This document shows, one piece after another, positions 27,123 to 36,724 of a stretch of DNA of 64,000 nucleotides. The notes under the pieces were generated by a model that saw only the letters and a list, made by a program, of their open reading frames with translations, was not told the origin of the DNA and did no database searches. The stretch spans positions 1-64,000 of the forward strand of contig MZGW01000005.1 of assembly GCA_002029295.1 (NCBI GenBank), written 5' to 3'. The DNA comes from Alkalithermobacter paradoxus (lineage in GTDB: Bacteria > Bacillota > Clostridia > Peptostreptococcales > Peptostreptococcaceae). Every line of letters begins with the position of its first letter. Position 1 is the stretch's first letter. Position numbers and translations under genes: made by a program.

Positions 27123-27912
27123 AGGTAAATTGATTAAATATAGGTATTATATACGGTTTTCCAGTTGATGGATTTTTTATCATACTAACTTTCATGTTAT
27201 ATACGCTCTTTATATTCTCCTCAGTTAATACTTTTTCTGGAGTTCCTTTTGATACTATCTTTCCTTTGTTGAGTAATAATATTTCATCACTATAAGCACT
27301 AGCAAGATTAAGATCGTGAAGTATTGCTACAACTGTTAAATCATTTTCTTTATTTAATCTCTTTATTGTATCTAGTATTTCTACTTGATTGTGTATATCA
27401 AGATTAGAAATTGGTTCATCTAAAAGTATTATATCCGTACTTTGAGCTATAGCTCTTGCTATTATAGCCCTTTGCCTTTCTCCACCACTTATTTGATTTA
27501 TCTTTTTATCTTTAAGATGCCATGTATTAGTCATTTCCATAGCTTTCTTAGCTATTTGTATATCTCCATTTGTTTCATCTTGAAATCTCCTAAGGTACGG
27601 AGTTCTTCCCATTAATACTACATCCATAACAGAAAAATCAAATTCAACTATTGTATTTTGAGGAACGCAAGATATTCTTTTAGATATATCTTTGCTGCTT
27701 AGCTTTGATATATCTTTATTTTCTATAAATATCGAATTTCTTGGAACTTCTAAAGCCTTTGATATATTTCTAAATAGTGTTGTCTTTCCCGATCCATTAG
27801 GCCCTATTATACTATAGAATTTTCCTTTTTCTATTTGTATATCTATGTTGTCTAATATTTTTTCATTTCCGAAACTCCAATTCAGGTTATTTACTTTTAT
27901 TTTTGTAAGCAT
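27121..27912 (-). CDS. btuD: Corrinoid ABC transporter, ATP-binding protein
   Basis: A 263-residue FecE/BtuD-type ATPase. Walker A is GPNGSGKTT, the signature ISGGERQRAIIARA, and Walker B IILLDEPISNLD, followed by the H-loop ILHDLN. It powers import through the permease encoded just upstream. Its ATG directly follows the permease stop and is served by CAGGTGATATAA. The vitamin B12 assignment rests on the riboswitch at the head of the operon. By sequence alone it could also serve an iron complex. Confidence 0.85.
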   Translation of the reverse strand: MLTKIKVNNLNWSFGNEKILDNIDIQIEKGKFYSIIGPNGSGKTTLFRNISKALEVPRNSIFIENKDISKLSSKDISKRISCVPQNTIVEFDFSVMDVVLMGRTPYLRRFQDETNGDIQIAKKAMEMTNTWHLKDKKINQISGGERQRAIIARAIAQSTDIILLDEPISNLDIHNQVEILDTIKRLNKENDLTVVAILHDLNLASAYSDEILLLNKGKIVSKGTPEKVLTEENIKSVYNMKVSMIKNPSTGKPYIIPIFNQFT

Positions 27913-28965
27913 TTATATCACCTGCTTTTTACTTTTTATGAGAAGATATATAAAGTATGGTGCTCCAAATAAAGATGTTATTGCTCCTACAGGTATTTCT
28001 GTAGGTGGTATTAATGTTCTTGCTAGTGTGTCAGATATTATCATAAATATTGCTCCACCTAATGCACTAAAAGGTATTAACACTCTATGGTCTGGACCTA
28101 ATAATAATCTTATTGTATGAGGTATTATAAGTCCAACAAATCCTATTACGCCACTAACAGACACTGTTGCTGCTACTATTATTGATGTTAAAAAAAGTAA
28201 CGTCTTTTTTAATTTCTCAACTTCAACTCCTAAGCTTCTAGCACTTTCATCACCCATAAGGAATATATTCAAATCTCTAGCAAAGAACGCTATAATAAAT
28301 GATCCTATTGTTACAAATGGAAACACAGTTATAACATGATTCCAACTAGCTGCCGATATACTTCCCATTATCCAAAATACTATTTTATCTACTTGCTGTC
28401 TATTAAATATCATTATTATAGATATTATAGATGAAAGCAAAAAGCTCAAGGTTACACCAGCAAGAAGTAATGTAACTACAGGTACTTTATTTCCTACTCT
28501 GGCTATGTTATAAACTATAAATCCTGCTGTAATAGCCCCTACAAATGCCATAATAGTTACGCCGCTAAGTCCTAATAATGAAGATTGTATCCCTAGTACT
28601 ATAGCAATTGTTGCACCTAGTGCAGCTCCTGACGATATCCCAAGTACATATGGGTCTGCCATAGGGTTTTTGAACATTCCTTGAAATGCAGCTCCTGATA
28701 CAGAAAGTCCTATACCTACTAGTGATGATAATATTATTCTAGGTAGCCTTATATTAAATATTATTGTTACATGATTACTTCTTATATTTTCTAGAGAAAT
28801 AAAGTTCTCTATTATAGGTAATCTACTTCCCAGTATAGAAATAGCCTGCTTTAAAGATATATCTGCTACCCCTAGTGTGCTAGATGCTATTATTAAAAAT
28901 AAAAGTATTGCTAGGCATATAGTGAATAATATTTTGTAGTATTTTTTTTTCTGTATGTAAGCCAT
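27913..28965 (-). CDS. btuC: Corrinoid ABC transporter, permease (FecCD/BtuC family)
   Basis: A 350-residue permease with about ten membrane helices. Family motifs are RLPRIILSSLVGIGLSVSGA, FKNPMADPYVLGISSGAALG and the C-terminal VSVSGVIGFVGLIIPH. It works as a dimer with the ATPase and receives substrate from the binding protein. GAGGAAATTAT precedes the ATG. A terminator-like palindrome separates it from the binding-protein gene, so its expression is probably lower than that of the lipoprotein. Confidence 0.88.
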   Translation of the reverse strand: MAYIQKKKYYKILFTICLAILLFLIIASSTLGVADISLKQAISILGSRLPIIENFISLENIRSNHVTIIFNIRLPRIILSSLVGIGLSVSGAAFQGMFKNPMADPYVLGISSGAALGATIAIVLGIQSSLLGLSGVTIMAFVGAITAGFIVYNIARVGNKVPVVTLLLAGVTLSFLLSSIISIIMIFNRQQVDKIVFWIMGSISAASWNHVITVFPFVTIGSFIIAFFARDLNIFLMGDESARSLGVEVEKLKKTLLFLTSIIVAATVSVSGVIGFVGLIIPHTIRLLLGPDHRVLIPFSALGGAIFMIISDTLARTLIPPTEIPVGAITSLFGAPYFIYLLIKSKKQVI

Positions 28966-28984
28966 ATAATTTCCTCTTTTCTCT

Positions 28985-29010
28985 GAAAAAAGGAATCCTT
29001 AAGGATTCCT
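28985..29010 (-). terminator. Internal (partial) terminator between btuF and btuC
   Basis: AGGAATCC-TTAA-GGATTCCT followed by TTTTT on the minus strand. It lies inside the operon, so it is likely to be leaky and to favour expression of the binding protein over the membrane components. Confidence 0.7.
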
Positions 29011-29015
29011 CTTAT

Positions 29016-29936
29016 TTAAAATAAGTCTGGGTGAATAATTTTAGCTAGTTTATAAAGTCCATCTGCAAGTCTTGGTCCTTGTCTATCAAGTAAATTATTG
29101 TCTATTTCAAATAATCTATCTTCTTTAACTGCTGTAAGCTCTTTGTATCCGTTAGCTTCTTGTATTCCTTTTTTAGTATCAAAATGCTCTGAACATATTA
29201 ACATATCTGGATCATGTTCTAAAAGCCTCTCTATACTATATTGCCATCCTTCAACGTCATTTGCAACATTTTCTCCACCAGCCATTTCTATTATCTGGCT
29301 TATAAACGTTCCTTTGCCAGCTGTATAATCTCCGTATTCTCCAAATCCTACTACATAATATACTCTTGGTTTTTCCTTATCTTTAACTTTATTTACTACA
29401 TAATCAACAGTTTCTTTCATTGAATTTATTACTTCATTTGCTTTATCTTCTTTATTTAAAACAGTTCCTAATTTTGTTATAACTTCATATACTCCTTCAA
29501 AACTCTCTGGTCCATATAAAACTAAAACTTTAATATCAGCTTCTTCAAGCTTTTCTAAAACCTCTTTCTTAAAGTGAGTAGATGCTATAACTAAATCTGG
29601 ATTTAGTTCTACTATTTTTTCTATGTTTGGCTCTGTAAGGCTTCCTATAGATTCTATATTACTTACATTCTCTGGATAATCACAAAAATCTGTTCTTCCT
29701 ATCAACTTATCTTGTGCTTCAAGTGCAAATATAGTTTCTGTTATGCTTGGTGCTATAGATATTATAGTATTGGGCTCTGATTCTAATATAACTTCTCTTT
29801 CATATGAATCTACTATTGTCATTGGATATTTTGAAGATGATTCTTCTTTATTTTCATTTTTATCTTCTACTTGAGAACATCCCACTAACGCAAATATTAT
29901 TAATATCGATAATATGCTACTTATAATTTTTTTCAT
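29016..29936 (-). CDS. btuF: Corrinoid-binding lipoprotein of the ABC transporter
   Basis: About 306 residues. The lipoprotein signal MKKIISSILSILIIFALVGC has its lipid-acceptor Cys at about residue 20. The rest is a class III substrate-binding fold: IVSIAPSITETIFAL, the LVIASTHF strand, a long central helix, and the DPDMLICSEH segment. The frame is open to 29954, but AGGAGGAG then lies inside it, so ATG 29936 is the start. It is first in the operon, directly behind a cobalamin riboswitch. This makes vitamin B12 or another corrinoid the likely ligand. Confidence 0.87.
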   Translation of the reverse strand: MKKIISSILSILIIFALVGCSQVEDKNENKEESSSKYPMTIVDSYEREVILESEPNTIISIAPSITETIFALEAQDKLIGRTDFCDYPENVSNIESIGSLTEPNIEKIVELNPDLVIASTHFKKEVLEKLEEADIKVLVLYGPESFEGVYEVITKLGTVLNKEDKANEVINSMKETVDYVVNKVKDKEKPRVYYVVGFGEYGDYTAGKGTFISQIIEMAGGENVANDVEGWQYSIERLLEHDPDMLICSEHFDTKKGIQEANGYKELTAVKEDRLFEIDNNLLDRQGPRLADGLYKLAKIIHPDLF

Positions 29937-29962
29937 TCTTTCTCCTCCTATCATTTGTGCAT

Positions 29963-29987
29963 AAAAAAAATCACACCGAGAGTGTGA
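29963..29987 (-). terminator. Riboswitch-controlled terminator before btuF
   Basis: TCACAC, five-base loop, GTGTGA followed by eight T on the minus strand. It lies between the cobalamin aptamer and the btuF start, as expected for an expression platform. Confidence 0.85.
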
Positions 29988-30047
29988 AAATGTAATGTTC
30001 CTTTATATTTTCTCATCCTCCCTCCGAAGATTTAAAGTTAATATACA

Positions 30048-30200
30048 TATGGCAGGTTTCCTGACTTATGGATCATCTTACTCTCCAGCCTTCTCGGTTT
30101 CCCAATGGCTTTATTGGATTTCATTCCCATTTACAGTAGCGGGGGCTGTAGTGGATTCTAACCACTTTCCCTTTTAACCCTTTAGGGCACCACATGCTAT
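30048..30200 (-). promoter_or_regulatory. Cobalamin riboswitch
   Basis: The minus strand shows the conserved blocks in order: GGTGCCC, AAAAGGGAA, GAATCC, the CAGCCCCCGCTACTGTAA core, a GCCATTGG arm, AGTAAGATGATCC and finally AAGTCAGGAAACCTGCC (the B12 box). It should bind adenosylcobalamin or a related cobalamin and reduce expression of the btuFCD genes. Confidence 0.96.
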
Positions 30201-30226
30201 ACTATTAAATTTTTGAATGTTGTCAA
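30199..30226 (-). promoter_or_regulatory. Probable promoter of the cobalamin riboswitch transcript
   Basis: TTGACA (30221-30226) and TAGTAT (30199-30204) are 16 bases apart on the minus strand. A second possible extended -10, TGATATAAT, lies at about 30232-30240. Confidence 0.5.
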
Positions 30227-30266
30227 TTTTTATTATATCAGACTTTTATTTTTTTACCATATATTT

Positions 30267-31562
30267 TTAAATATTCGTTAAATTTTTGAGTATAATCTTT
30301 GTTTTTTCTTTCAATTTTTCATATTCATCATTATCTGGATTTTTTGTTCCGTACCTTATTTCTTCGTACAAGTTTGTAATCCATTTTATATCATTCATAT
30401 TATCTGGAACTAACATATTAAGTGTTTCTTCTATCTTTTTAGTAGTGTAATTATCCTTTAATAACTCTTTCTTAGATAGTATTTTTATTATCTTAGAGTA
30501 TTCATATCTAGATTTTTCTTTAGTACTTGCAGTAATAGGTATAAATATTTTATTTAATTTATGTTTTAAGTTATCTTTTACAGAGTTTATGTTTGAATTA
30601 ACCTTTTCTTTTATATTTTCAATATCAAAACAAAGCTCCCTACTTTCTACAAACTCTACTTCTTCATCTTTGTATATATTCTGAATAAATTTCATTATAT
30701 AATAAAAAATTACTAAAGCTAATATTATCAAAACTACGATAATTATGATGTTTAATATTAGCGTCCCCATTTGTGACTTTTCATAAATTATTATATTTTC
30801 ACTATTATATATCTCCTGTGGTTCACTTCTCTGTATATCTGCTCTAAATTCTAGAAAGAAAAATATCTTCTCAGAGATGTATATTATTGCATCCATAAAT
30901 AAATATTTAAGATATCCTAAAATAATCCTAAATATACCTACAAATAGATTGTATATTGATTTAAGCCCTTGACTTAGAGCTGATCTACTATAAAATGAAA
31001 GGATTATAACTGTAGATACAAATAATGCATCTATAATTTGATTATTTTTATTTGTTTTATATTTTCTATGTTTAAGTATACTTAATAAAATCAGCCCAGA
31101 TACTATATATAACATACTTATATAATTTAAGTTATATACATTGCCTTTTCCAAACATATTTATAAAAATATTTATAATTATCAAAGCCACTGTGTGGGCA
31201 TTTAATTTTGTAATTGAGTATATATGATCTATCTCAGTATAAAAGCTTTTAACAGATAAAAACCAAAGTATATAAAGTATAAAGGATAAAACTGTTCTTT
31301 GAGTTAAACTTGCTTCTACAAAGAAGAAACTAATAAATGCACTTAACATAAGTCCTATCAGAGGATTTATATATTTATTTTTATTGTTAATTTTTAATGT
31401 CCATATACTTACAAATGCCACAATAAAAAAATATATTATACCTACACGCTCTAAATTCATATTTAAAAATACATTTATAAATATAAATATTATGTAATAG
31501 ATTAAGGTTTGATTAATAATAGACAAAGCTCTAGTAAATTTATCTGATTTCAATTTATTCAT
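30267..31562 (-). CDS. Multi-pass membrane protein of the MoxR-DUF58 operon
   Basis: About 431 residues. Six or more hydrophobic segments lie in the first 190 residues, another segment near 225-245, a single strong helix near 275-300, and then a charged cytoplasmic tail of about 130 residues. The tail resembles the DUF4129-type domains that often follow MoxR and DUF58 genes. I do not see a transglutaminase motif. The frame opens at 31610, but ATG 31562 lies right after GGGGTGAGG and overlaps the end of the DUF58 gene by eight bases, a coupled start. The function is unknown. Confidence 0.65.
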   Translation of the reverse strand: MNKLKSDKFTRALSIINQTLIYYIIFIFINVFLNMNLERVGIIYFFIVAFVSIWTLKINNKNKYINPLIGLMLSAFISFFFVEASLTQRTVLSFILYILWFLSVKSFYTEIDHIYSITKLNAHTVALIIINIFINMFGKGNVYNLNYISMLYIVSGLILLSILKHRKYKTNKNNQIIDALFVSTVIILSFYSRSALSQGLKSIYNLFVGIFRIILGYLKYLFMDAIIYISEKIFFFLEFRADIQRSEPQEIYNSENIIIYEKSQMGTLILNIIIIVVLIILALVIFYYIMKFIQNIYKDEEVEFVESRELCFDIENIKEKVNSNINSVKDNLKHKLNKIFIPITASTKEKSRYEYSKIIKILSKKELLKDNYTTKKIEETLNMLVPDNMNDIKWITNLYEEIRYGTKNPDNDEYEKLKEKTKIILKNLTNI

Positions 31563-32631
31563 CCTCACCCCTGTACCAAAATAATTTAACATTATTAGGT
31601 ATGTATTCAATTTCTTCTTTACCTACAGATATAATAGAGAATTGTAGATTATCAAATTGTAAAATATTATTTAACATACCTTCGCTTACTTTATTCGTTA
31701 CTATTAATATTTCATACATAACATTCCCACTTTGTTTAACTCTTTCTAATATATCATTCAAAGGGTATTTCTTATATTCGCTTATCTTTGCACATTGTGT
31801 AAGTATCTGTGAAATTTGATTTTGACTTGCACTTGGCTCTACAAATGTGTATTCTTCATTGCCTTTGCAAAGTGCATTAGTAGTAAATCCAACTGGTATT
31901 CCTTCATTTATTAGATCTACACATATTGATGCTGCTAATTCTATTCCACTTTCAATATTTTTTATATCTTCATCAGTTATTAAGTACTCGTGAATGTCTA
32001 AATTATATATAAGCATTATTTTCTTGTCACATGTGTATTCATACGTATTAACTTTTAACTCTTGAGTTTTAGCTGTTGCTTTCCAATTTATCCTTTTTAG
32101 AGAGTCAGTATTAGTATAATCTCTTATTCCAGATATCATCATAGGATCATCTATTATCCATCTTTTAACTACACTATCCCCTTGAAGTGTATTAAGAGAA
32201 GCTATTTTATTTTTTATATCTATTATTTTAGGGTATACAGTTAATTTACCATGTGAATTTATCGTACTTGTATATTCTTCAGATCCAAATAAATCACTAG
32301 ATGTTAATTTTACTCCTTGTGATAATTCGTAGTAACCCCTTTTAACAGATTGTATAGTATATTTTCTTTTTACATTTTCAAAAGGCATGATGGAAAATAT
32401 ATTTTCAAACTCTATATTCTCAAACAGTTTTTCTTCGCTTTTGATATATGTAATAGGAAGAATCTTATTATTTTTTATGCTAAATTCATACGTAACACAT
32501 TCTCCCGCAAATACGGCATATTCTTTAAATTTCCTATCTATATGTACATTTTTGAATATATATTTCGAGTAGAGGTGTTTTTGTAGATATACAAATACGA
32601 ATATAGCTATAACAAACCATATTTCAATCAT
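31555..32631 (-). CDS. DUF58 domain protein
   Basis: About 358 residues. One hydrophobic segment at the N-terminus is followed by a beta-rich extracellular or membrane-proximal part. The DUF58 core follows with GIRDYTNTDSLKRINWKATAK and, later, an acidic-serine stretch like a degenerate von Willebrand A domain. DUF58 proteins are regularly encoded with MoxR ATPases and are thought to be their partners or substrates. ATG 32631 is chosen because AAGGTGATAACA lies in front of it; the longer frame would begin inside this site. The gene overlaps the next one by eight bases. Confidence 0.85.
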   Translation of the reverse strand: MIEIWFVIAIFVFVYLQKHLYSKYIFKNVHIDRKFKEYAVFAGECVTYEFSIKNNKILPITYIKSEEKLFENIEFENIFSIMPFENVKRKYTIQSVKRGYYELSQGVKLTSSDLFGSEEYTSTINSHGKLTVYPKIIDIKNKIASLNTLQGDSVVKRWIIDDPMMISGIRDYTNTDSLKRINWKATAKTQELKVNTYEYTCDKKIMLIYNLDIHEYLITDEDIKNIESGIELAASICVDLINEGIPVGFTTNALCKGNEEYTFVEPSASQNQISQILTQCAKISEYKKYPLNDILERVKQSGNVMYEILIVTNKVSEGMLNNILQFDNLQFSIISVGKEEIEYIPNNVKLFWYRGEDE

Positions 32632-32641
32632 TGTTATCACC

Positions 32642-33583
32642 TTAAATTCTTTCTAAGGGTATTTGTATTTTACTAACTATTTCTTGTATCAAAGAAAATG
32701 AATCTAGTCCCTTATACCTTACTGATGACTTTAGAGATATTCTATGAGAAAGAACGTATGGAGATAAATATATGATATCATCAGGAGTTACATACGTTCG
32801 CCCATTTATATATGCGTATGCTTTAGCACCCTTATACAAAGATATGCTTCCTCTAGGACTTACTCCTAAATCTATATATTCATTGTTTCTTGTAGAGTTT
32901 ACTATATCTAAAATATAATTACTTACATCATCACTTAAAAATACATCTTCGTATTCAGATTGCATTTTTATTATTTCATCTTTAGTACATATAGGGTTTG
33001 TATTCTTATTTGATTTATTTCTAGATAGTTCTAAAATCTTAAATTCTTCATTTTTTTGTGGATATCCCATTCTTATTTTCATAAAAAATCTGTCCAGCTG
33101 TGCTTCTGGTAAAGGAAATGTTCCATGCGTTTCTATTGGATTTTGGGTTGCTATAACCATAAATAGCTTATCAAGATTATATGTATGTCCATCAACAGTA
33201 ACTTGCTTTTCTTCCATACATTCTAAAAGACTTGATTGAGTCCTTGGTGTTGCTCTATTAAGTTCATCTGCTAATAATATATTAGTAAATACAGGTCCTT
33301 TTCTAAATTCAAAGTCGGATATTTTCTGATTATAGAAATTTATACCCGTCAGATCAGTTGGCAAAAGATCAGGAGTGAACTGTATTCTCTTAAAAGTACA
33401 ATCTATTGAGTTGGATAGTGCTTTTGCTAAGCTTGTTTTTCCAACTCCAGGAACATCCTCAAGAAGAACATGTCCTCCATTTATTAAAGAAACTAATAAT
33501 AGGTCAATTATTTCTTCTTTTCCTACTATTACTTCATTTATGCTACTTTTTATAGAATCTATTATTTCTTTGCTACTTTTCAT
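32642..33583 (-). CDS. MoxR-family AAA+ ATPase
   Basis: A 313-residue AAA+ protein. Walker A is GVPGVGKTS, Walker B LLADELNRA, with sensor 1 in IATQNPIE and the family-specific TLPEAQLDRF-like stretch (here FPLPEAQLDRFFMKI). MoxR ATPases act as chaperones that activate metal- or cell-surface-associated complexes. The C-terminal lid has SPRGSISLYKGAKAYA. It is first in an operon with the DUF58 gene and the membrane protein. AAGGGGGAG precedes the ATG. Confidence 0.92.
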   Translation of the reverse strand: MKSSKEIIDSIKSSINEVIVGKEEIIDLLLVSLINGGHVLLEDVPGVGKTSLAKALSNSIDCTFKRIQFTPDLLPTDLTGINFYNQKISDFEFRKGPVFTNILLADELNRATPRTQSSLLECMEEKQVTVDGHTYNLDKLFMVIATQNPIETHGTFPLPEAQLDRFFMKIRMGYPQKNEEFKILELSRNKSNKNTNPICTKDEIIKMQSEYEDVFLSDDVSNYILDIVNSTRNNEYIDLGVSPRGSISLYKGAKAYAYINGRTYVTPDDIIYLSPYVLSHRISLKSSVRYKGLDSFSLIQEIVSKIQIPLERI

Positions 33584-33650
33584 AAATACTCCCCCTTAAA
33601 TGATATACAATTTTATTATAATATTAAATTTCAGAAAATTGGTATATTTT

Positions 33651-34562
33651 TTAATTTATCTTACTTTCAATTAAATCTATATATTTTTTTGTTTCATCAT
33701 TAATAGGGACATTACTATACCAATTTTTATCATGATTTACATTATTGAAGTATTTAGACTTTATTATAAGTTCTGGTCTATATTCAAAGTGAAGTATATC
33801 AAAATATCCCCATTTTCCTCCCCATATAAAGTTGTTTTTCTCAAATATCCTAACTATTTCTCTTGAATACGTATCTAGCCTACTTTGTCCTTGTTCTCTA
33901 GTAGCCCATTTCCAATAATCCCTATTATCTCTTGCAAGATCTATAGCTATTCCAAATGAGTGAGGACTTAATCTATTAGTTCCTGCTATATATCTATAAT
34001 TGAATGTTCCACTTATAGGATATAGACAGGCTCTTACATTCTGAACATTTTGTGCAAGCAAAGAGGCTTCTTTCATAGCAGATTCTAGTGATTGTGCAGC
34101 TTTATTTTTGCTATTGAATGGATACGCTTTATATCCTGCTTTTGCATTTACAATATTTGATTCTATTTCAGCTTTAGAAGCTCCATATACTTCCTTTAAT
34201 AAAGGATATACTCTTATTCTTCCTGGATTAACATTTTGAGGTAGCAACTGCTTTATATCAGAAAGCGGATAAATCTCCTCCATCATATCTTGAATGTCTG
34301 GGTTATTCAGCTTTTCTGACTCTCCTTTTTGTCTTTTATCATCATATATTATCTTGTTTCCGGATTTCATAACTAGATATACATTACCGTCCTTTACTTC
34401 TATATCTGTTACATACTCTGGATATGCCATCATTACTGAAAAAATATCTTGTTTCATGATAGTAGTGTACTTTTCATTATCTATAATATTATTCATAGTT
34501 TCTCTGGCAAAACACCCTGTAAATAAAAATAAGCAAATTATAAAAATACTGATTTTTTTCAT
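33651..34562 (-). CDS. M15-family peptidoglycan peptidase lipoprotein
   Basis: A 303-residue secreted lipoprotein. The lipobox FTGC has its Cys at residue 17. A metallopeptidase domain in the last 120 residues has SPHSFGIAIDLA (the SxHxxGxAxD zinc motif) and a final HFEYRPEL (the third ligand). Similar proteins cut D-Ala-D-Ala or L-Ala-D-Glu bonds in peptidoglycan; which bond is cut here cannot be read. The middle part has a repeat-poor region of unknown role. It is monocistronic on the minus strand, between the MoxR operon and a divergent small gene. Confidence 0.8.
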   Translation of the reverse strand: MKKISIFIICLFLFTGCFARETMNNIIDNEKYTTIMKQDIFSVMMAYPEYVTDIEVKDGNVYLVMKSGNKIIYDDKRQKGESEKLNNPDIQDMMEEIYPLSDIKQLLPQNVNPGRIRVYPLLKEVYGASKAEIESNIVNAKAGYKAYPFNSKNKAAQSLESAMKEASLLAQNVQNVRACLYPISGTFNYRYIAGTNRLSPHSFGIAIDLARDNRDYWKWATREQGQSRLDTYSREIVRIFEKNNFIWGGKWGYFDILHFEYRPELIIKSKYFNNVNHDKNWYSNVPINDETKKYIDLIESKIN

Positions 34563-34702
34563 ATTTTCTCTCCTTTACTTATTCATGATTTGTTTTAGTT
34601 TTGCCACCCAAATAAGATTATATATTTTAAAAATATTGGAATTTTAATTATATGAAAGAATATACATTTATTAATAAATTTATGAAATGGGGGATTTTAA
34701 AG

Positions 34703-34942
34703 ATGCTTTACTATTGTATGGATTGTAAAAGGGTATTTAATAACTCTAGTGAATGTACATACTGCAGTTGTAATAATGTTAAAAAATTAAATCAAAATGC
34801 TCCAGTGAATGTTATAGGAAGCAAAATCAAGGGAAGAATTTTGAAAGCTAAAAGCGATAATGTTAGACTTATTTATGTAGATTCACATAAAAACACAATT
34901 ATCAAAGACTTTGATGTAGATAAAATCAGAAAAATATTATAA
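34703..34942 (+). CDS. Small zinc-ribbon protein
   Basis: A 79-residue protein with a zinc-ribbon-like start: CMDC at residues 5-8, then CTYCSC about 13 residues later. A basic, beta-type tail of about 50 residues follows. It might bind nucleic acid or act as a small regulator; I do not recognise the family. The frame extends to 34652, but GGGGGATTTTAAAG directly precedes ATG 34703, which also places the Cys cluster at the very N-terminus. It is divergent from the M15 peptidase gene and convergent with the second iron-type transporter operon. Confidence 0.6.
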   Translation: MLYYCMDCKRVFNNSSECTYCSCNNVKKLNQNAPVNVIGSKIKGRILKAKSDNVRLIYVDSHKNTIIKDFDVDKIRKIL

Positions 34943-34964
34943 GCCATAGAAATTCTATGGCTTT
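34940..34964. terminator. Terminator between the zinc-ribbon gene and the second FecE-type gene
   Basis: AAGCCATAGAA and TTCTATGGCTT are paired around one central base. Modest T stretches flank it on both strands. It begins in one stop codon and reaches the other. Confidence 0.65.
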
Positions 34965-35712
34965 ACTTAAAGTATAAAAATTCATTTTCTTCTAGATATA
35001 TTTTTCTAGAGTTTATTCCGTATGAACTTTTTATGTTTGATTGATTTATTATATCTTTTGATAATCCTTTAGATACCGAGCCATTTATAAACATTAAAGT
35101 TTCATCAGAATAGGATAGTGCTAAATTTGGATCATGCAAAGTCATTATGCACGTCTTATTTAGTGTCTTTTGCAAATTCTTTATGATTTTCATAACTATT
35201 ATTTGATTTTTTATATCTAAATAAGATGTAGGTTCATCTAATACTATTATATCTGTCTCTTGACATAATGCTCTTGCTATAAATACTAATTGTCTTTGTC
35301 CTCCACTTATCTGAGTATAAGGAATATCCTCTAAATGAGAAATTCCAACTAATTCGATATATTTTTTTGAAATTTTATAATCTTCTTTGCTTGGGATATT
35401 GTTTATATGAGCTGTTCTTCCTCCTACAACTATATCTTTAACAGTGTATGGAAAAGATAAACTGTATATCTGTGGAACGAAAGCTATAATTTTTGCTAAT
35501 TCTCTTATTTTGTACTTTCTTATATCTACTCCATTTATCAGTATTTGTCCTTTTATATCTACATTTCCTTGTAAAGACGATAGTAATGTTGTTTTTCCAC
35601 ATCCATTCGGTCCTAAAATAGACGTTATTTTTCCTCTTTCAATACAAAAATTTAGGTCTTTTAGTATCTCCTTTTTTCCGTAAGATAATTTTACATCTTT
35701 GAAAGTAATCAT
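34963..35712 (-). CDS. ABC transporter ATP-binding protein (FecE family), second system
   Basis: About 249 residues. Walker A is GPNGCGKTT, the signature ISGGQRQLVFIARA, Walker B IIVLDEPTSYLD and the H-loop TLHDPN. It energises the FecCD-type permease encoded upstream. I choose ATG 35712 rather than 35718: it overlaps the permease stop as ATGA, with AGGTGG correctly spaced, while the first ATG sits too close to that site. The substrate is likely an iron complex, haem, corrinoid or oxyanion, but no riboswitch or clear Fur box settles this. Confidence 0.85.
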   Translation of the reverse strand: MITFKDVKLSYGKKEILKDLNFCIERGKITSILGPNGCGKTTLLSSLQGNVDIKGQILINGVDIRKYKIRELAKIIAFVPQIYSLSFPYTVKDIVVGGRTAHINNIPSKEDYKISKKYIELVGISHLEDIPYTQISGGQRQLVFIARALCQETDIIVLDEPTSYLDIKNQIIVMKIIKNLQKTLNKTCIMTLHDPNLALSYSDETLMFINGSVSKGLSKDIINQSNIKSSYGINSRKIYLEENEFLYFK

Positions 35713-36710
35713 TGCCATCCACCTAGCTTTGTTTTTCTTAAAAGATATATAAAAAATGGTACCCCTATAAGGGTAGTAAATATTCCTACAGGTATTTCAT
35801 ATGATGCTATATTTCTAGATATTGTATCTACTAATACTAAAAATGCTCCTCCAAATGATATAACTGACGGAATAAGAAATCTATTATCAGGCCCAATTAT
35901 CATTCTTACTATATGAGGTATCATAAGTCCAACTAGTCCTATTATACCACTTACAGATACTGCTGAAGATGCGAGCATTGTAGCTCCGATTATAACTATT
36001 AACTTTTCTTTTTGTGGATTTAGTCCGAGACTTTTACATTCTTTATCTCCAAGTGATAGTATATTTAGCTTCCATCTTTTGTTTAATAATATAGTTATCC
36101 CAATAATCATAAAAGGCAAAGATGAATATATTTTATCCCAGGTAGCTGTATGAAGACTTCCCATCATCCAATATACTATACTTTGTAATTTAAGTGGATC
36201 TGCAAAAATCTGAAGGACTGATAACATAGATGTAAAAAGAGCTGAAATCATTATTCCTGATAATATAAGAGATATATGAGATACTTCATTATCTTTATAT
36301 GCTATAAAGTAGGCAGATCCAACTGCTATAAGTCCGAATATAAAGGCTGCTATTTGTGATGATATTGGAAGATAAATAAGAGCTAAAGCAGCCCCAAAGG
36401 CTGCTCCTGATCCTAATCCAAGTACATAAGAATCGACTAATGGATTATGGAATATAGCCTGAAAAGCTGCTCCAGAAGTTGAAAATGCCATTCCTGATAA
36501 AAATGCCAGTAAAATTCTAGGTAGTCTAACTTGAAACAAAATTATATGCCCCTGTATTTGAGTATCTGCTATATTATTAGTTATTTTAGACCAAAATAAA
36601 TGAGTTATTTGATTAAATGTCAAAGAGTACGCCCCTAGCATAAGAGCTATTAGTATTATTGGAATCGGAGATATAATCAACAATAAATACTTAAATCTAG
36701 AAAATTTCAA
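35709..36710 (-). CDS. ABC transporter permease (FecCD family), second system
   Basis: A 333-residue permease with about nine or ten membrane helices. The family motifs RLPRILLAFLSGMAFSTSGA, FHNPLVDSYVLGLGSGAAFG and VSVSGIIGLVGLMIPHIV are all present. Translation starts at TTG, placed seven bases after GGAGG. It lies 14 bases downstream of the binding-protein gene and overlaps the ATPase gene by four bases. Unlike the B12 system, no hairpin separates it from the binding-protein gene. Confidence 0.88.
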   Translation of the reverse strand: MKFSRFKYLLLIISPIPIILIALMLGAYSLTFNQITHLFWSKITNNIADTQIQGHIILFQVRLPRILLAFLSGMAFSTSGAAFQAIFHNPLVDSYVLGLGSGAAFGAALALIYLPISSQIAAFIFGLIAVGSAYFIAYKDNEVSHISLILSGIMISALFTSMLSVLQIFADPLKLQSIVYWMMGSLHTATWDKIYSSLPFMIIGITILLNKRWKLNILSLGDKECKSLGLNPQKEKLIVIIGATMLASSAVSVSGIIGLVGLMIPHIVRMIIGPDNRFLIPSVISFGGAFLVLVDTISRNIASYEIPVGIFTTLIGVPFFIYLLRKTKLGGWQ

Positions 36711-36724
36711 TTTATATCCTCCAT

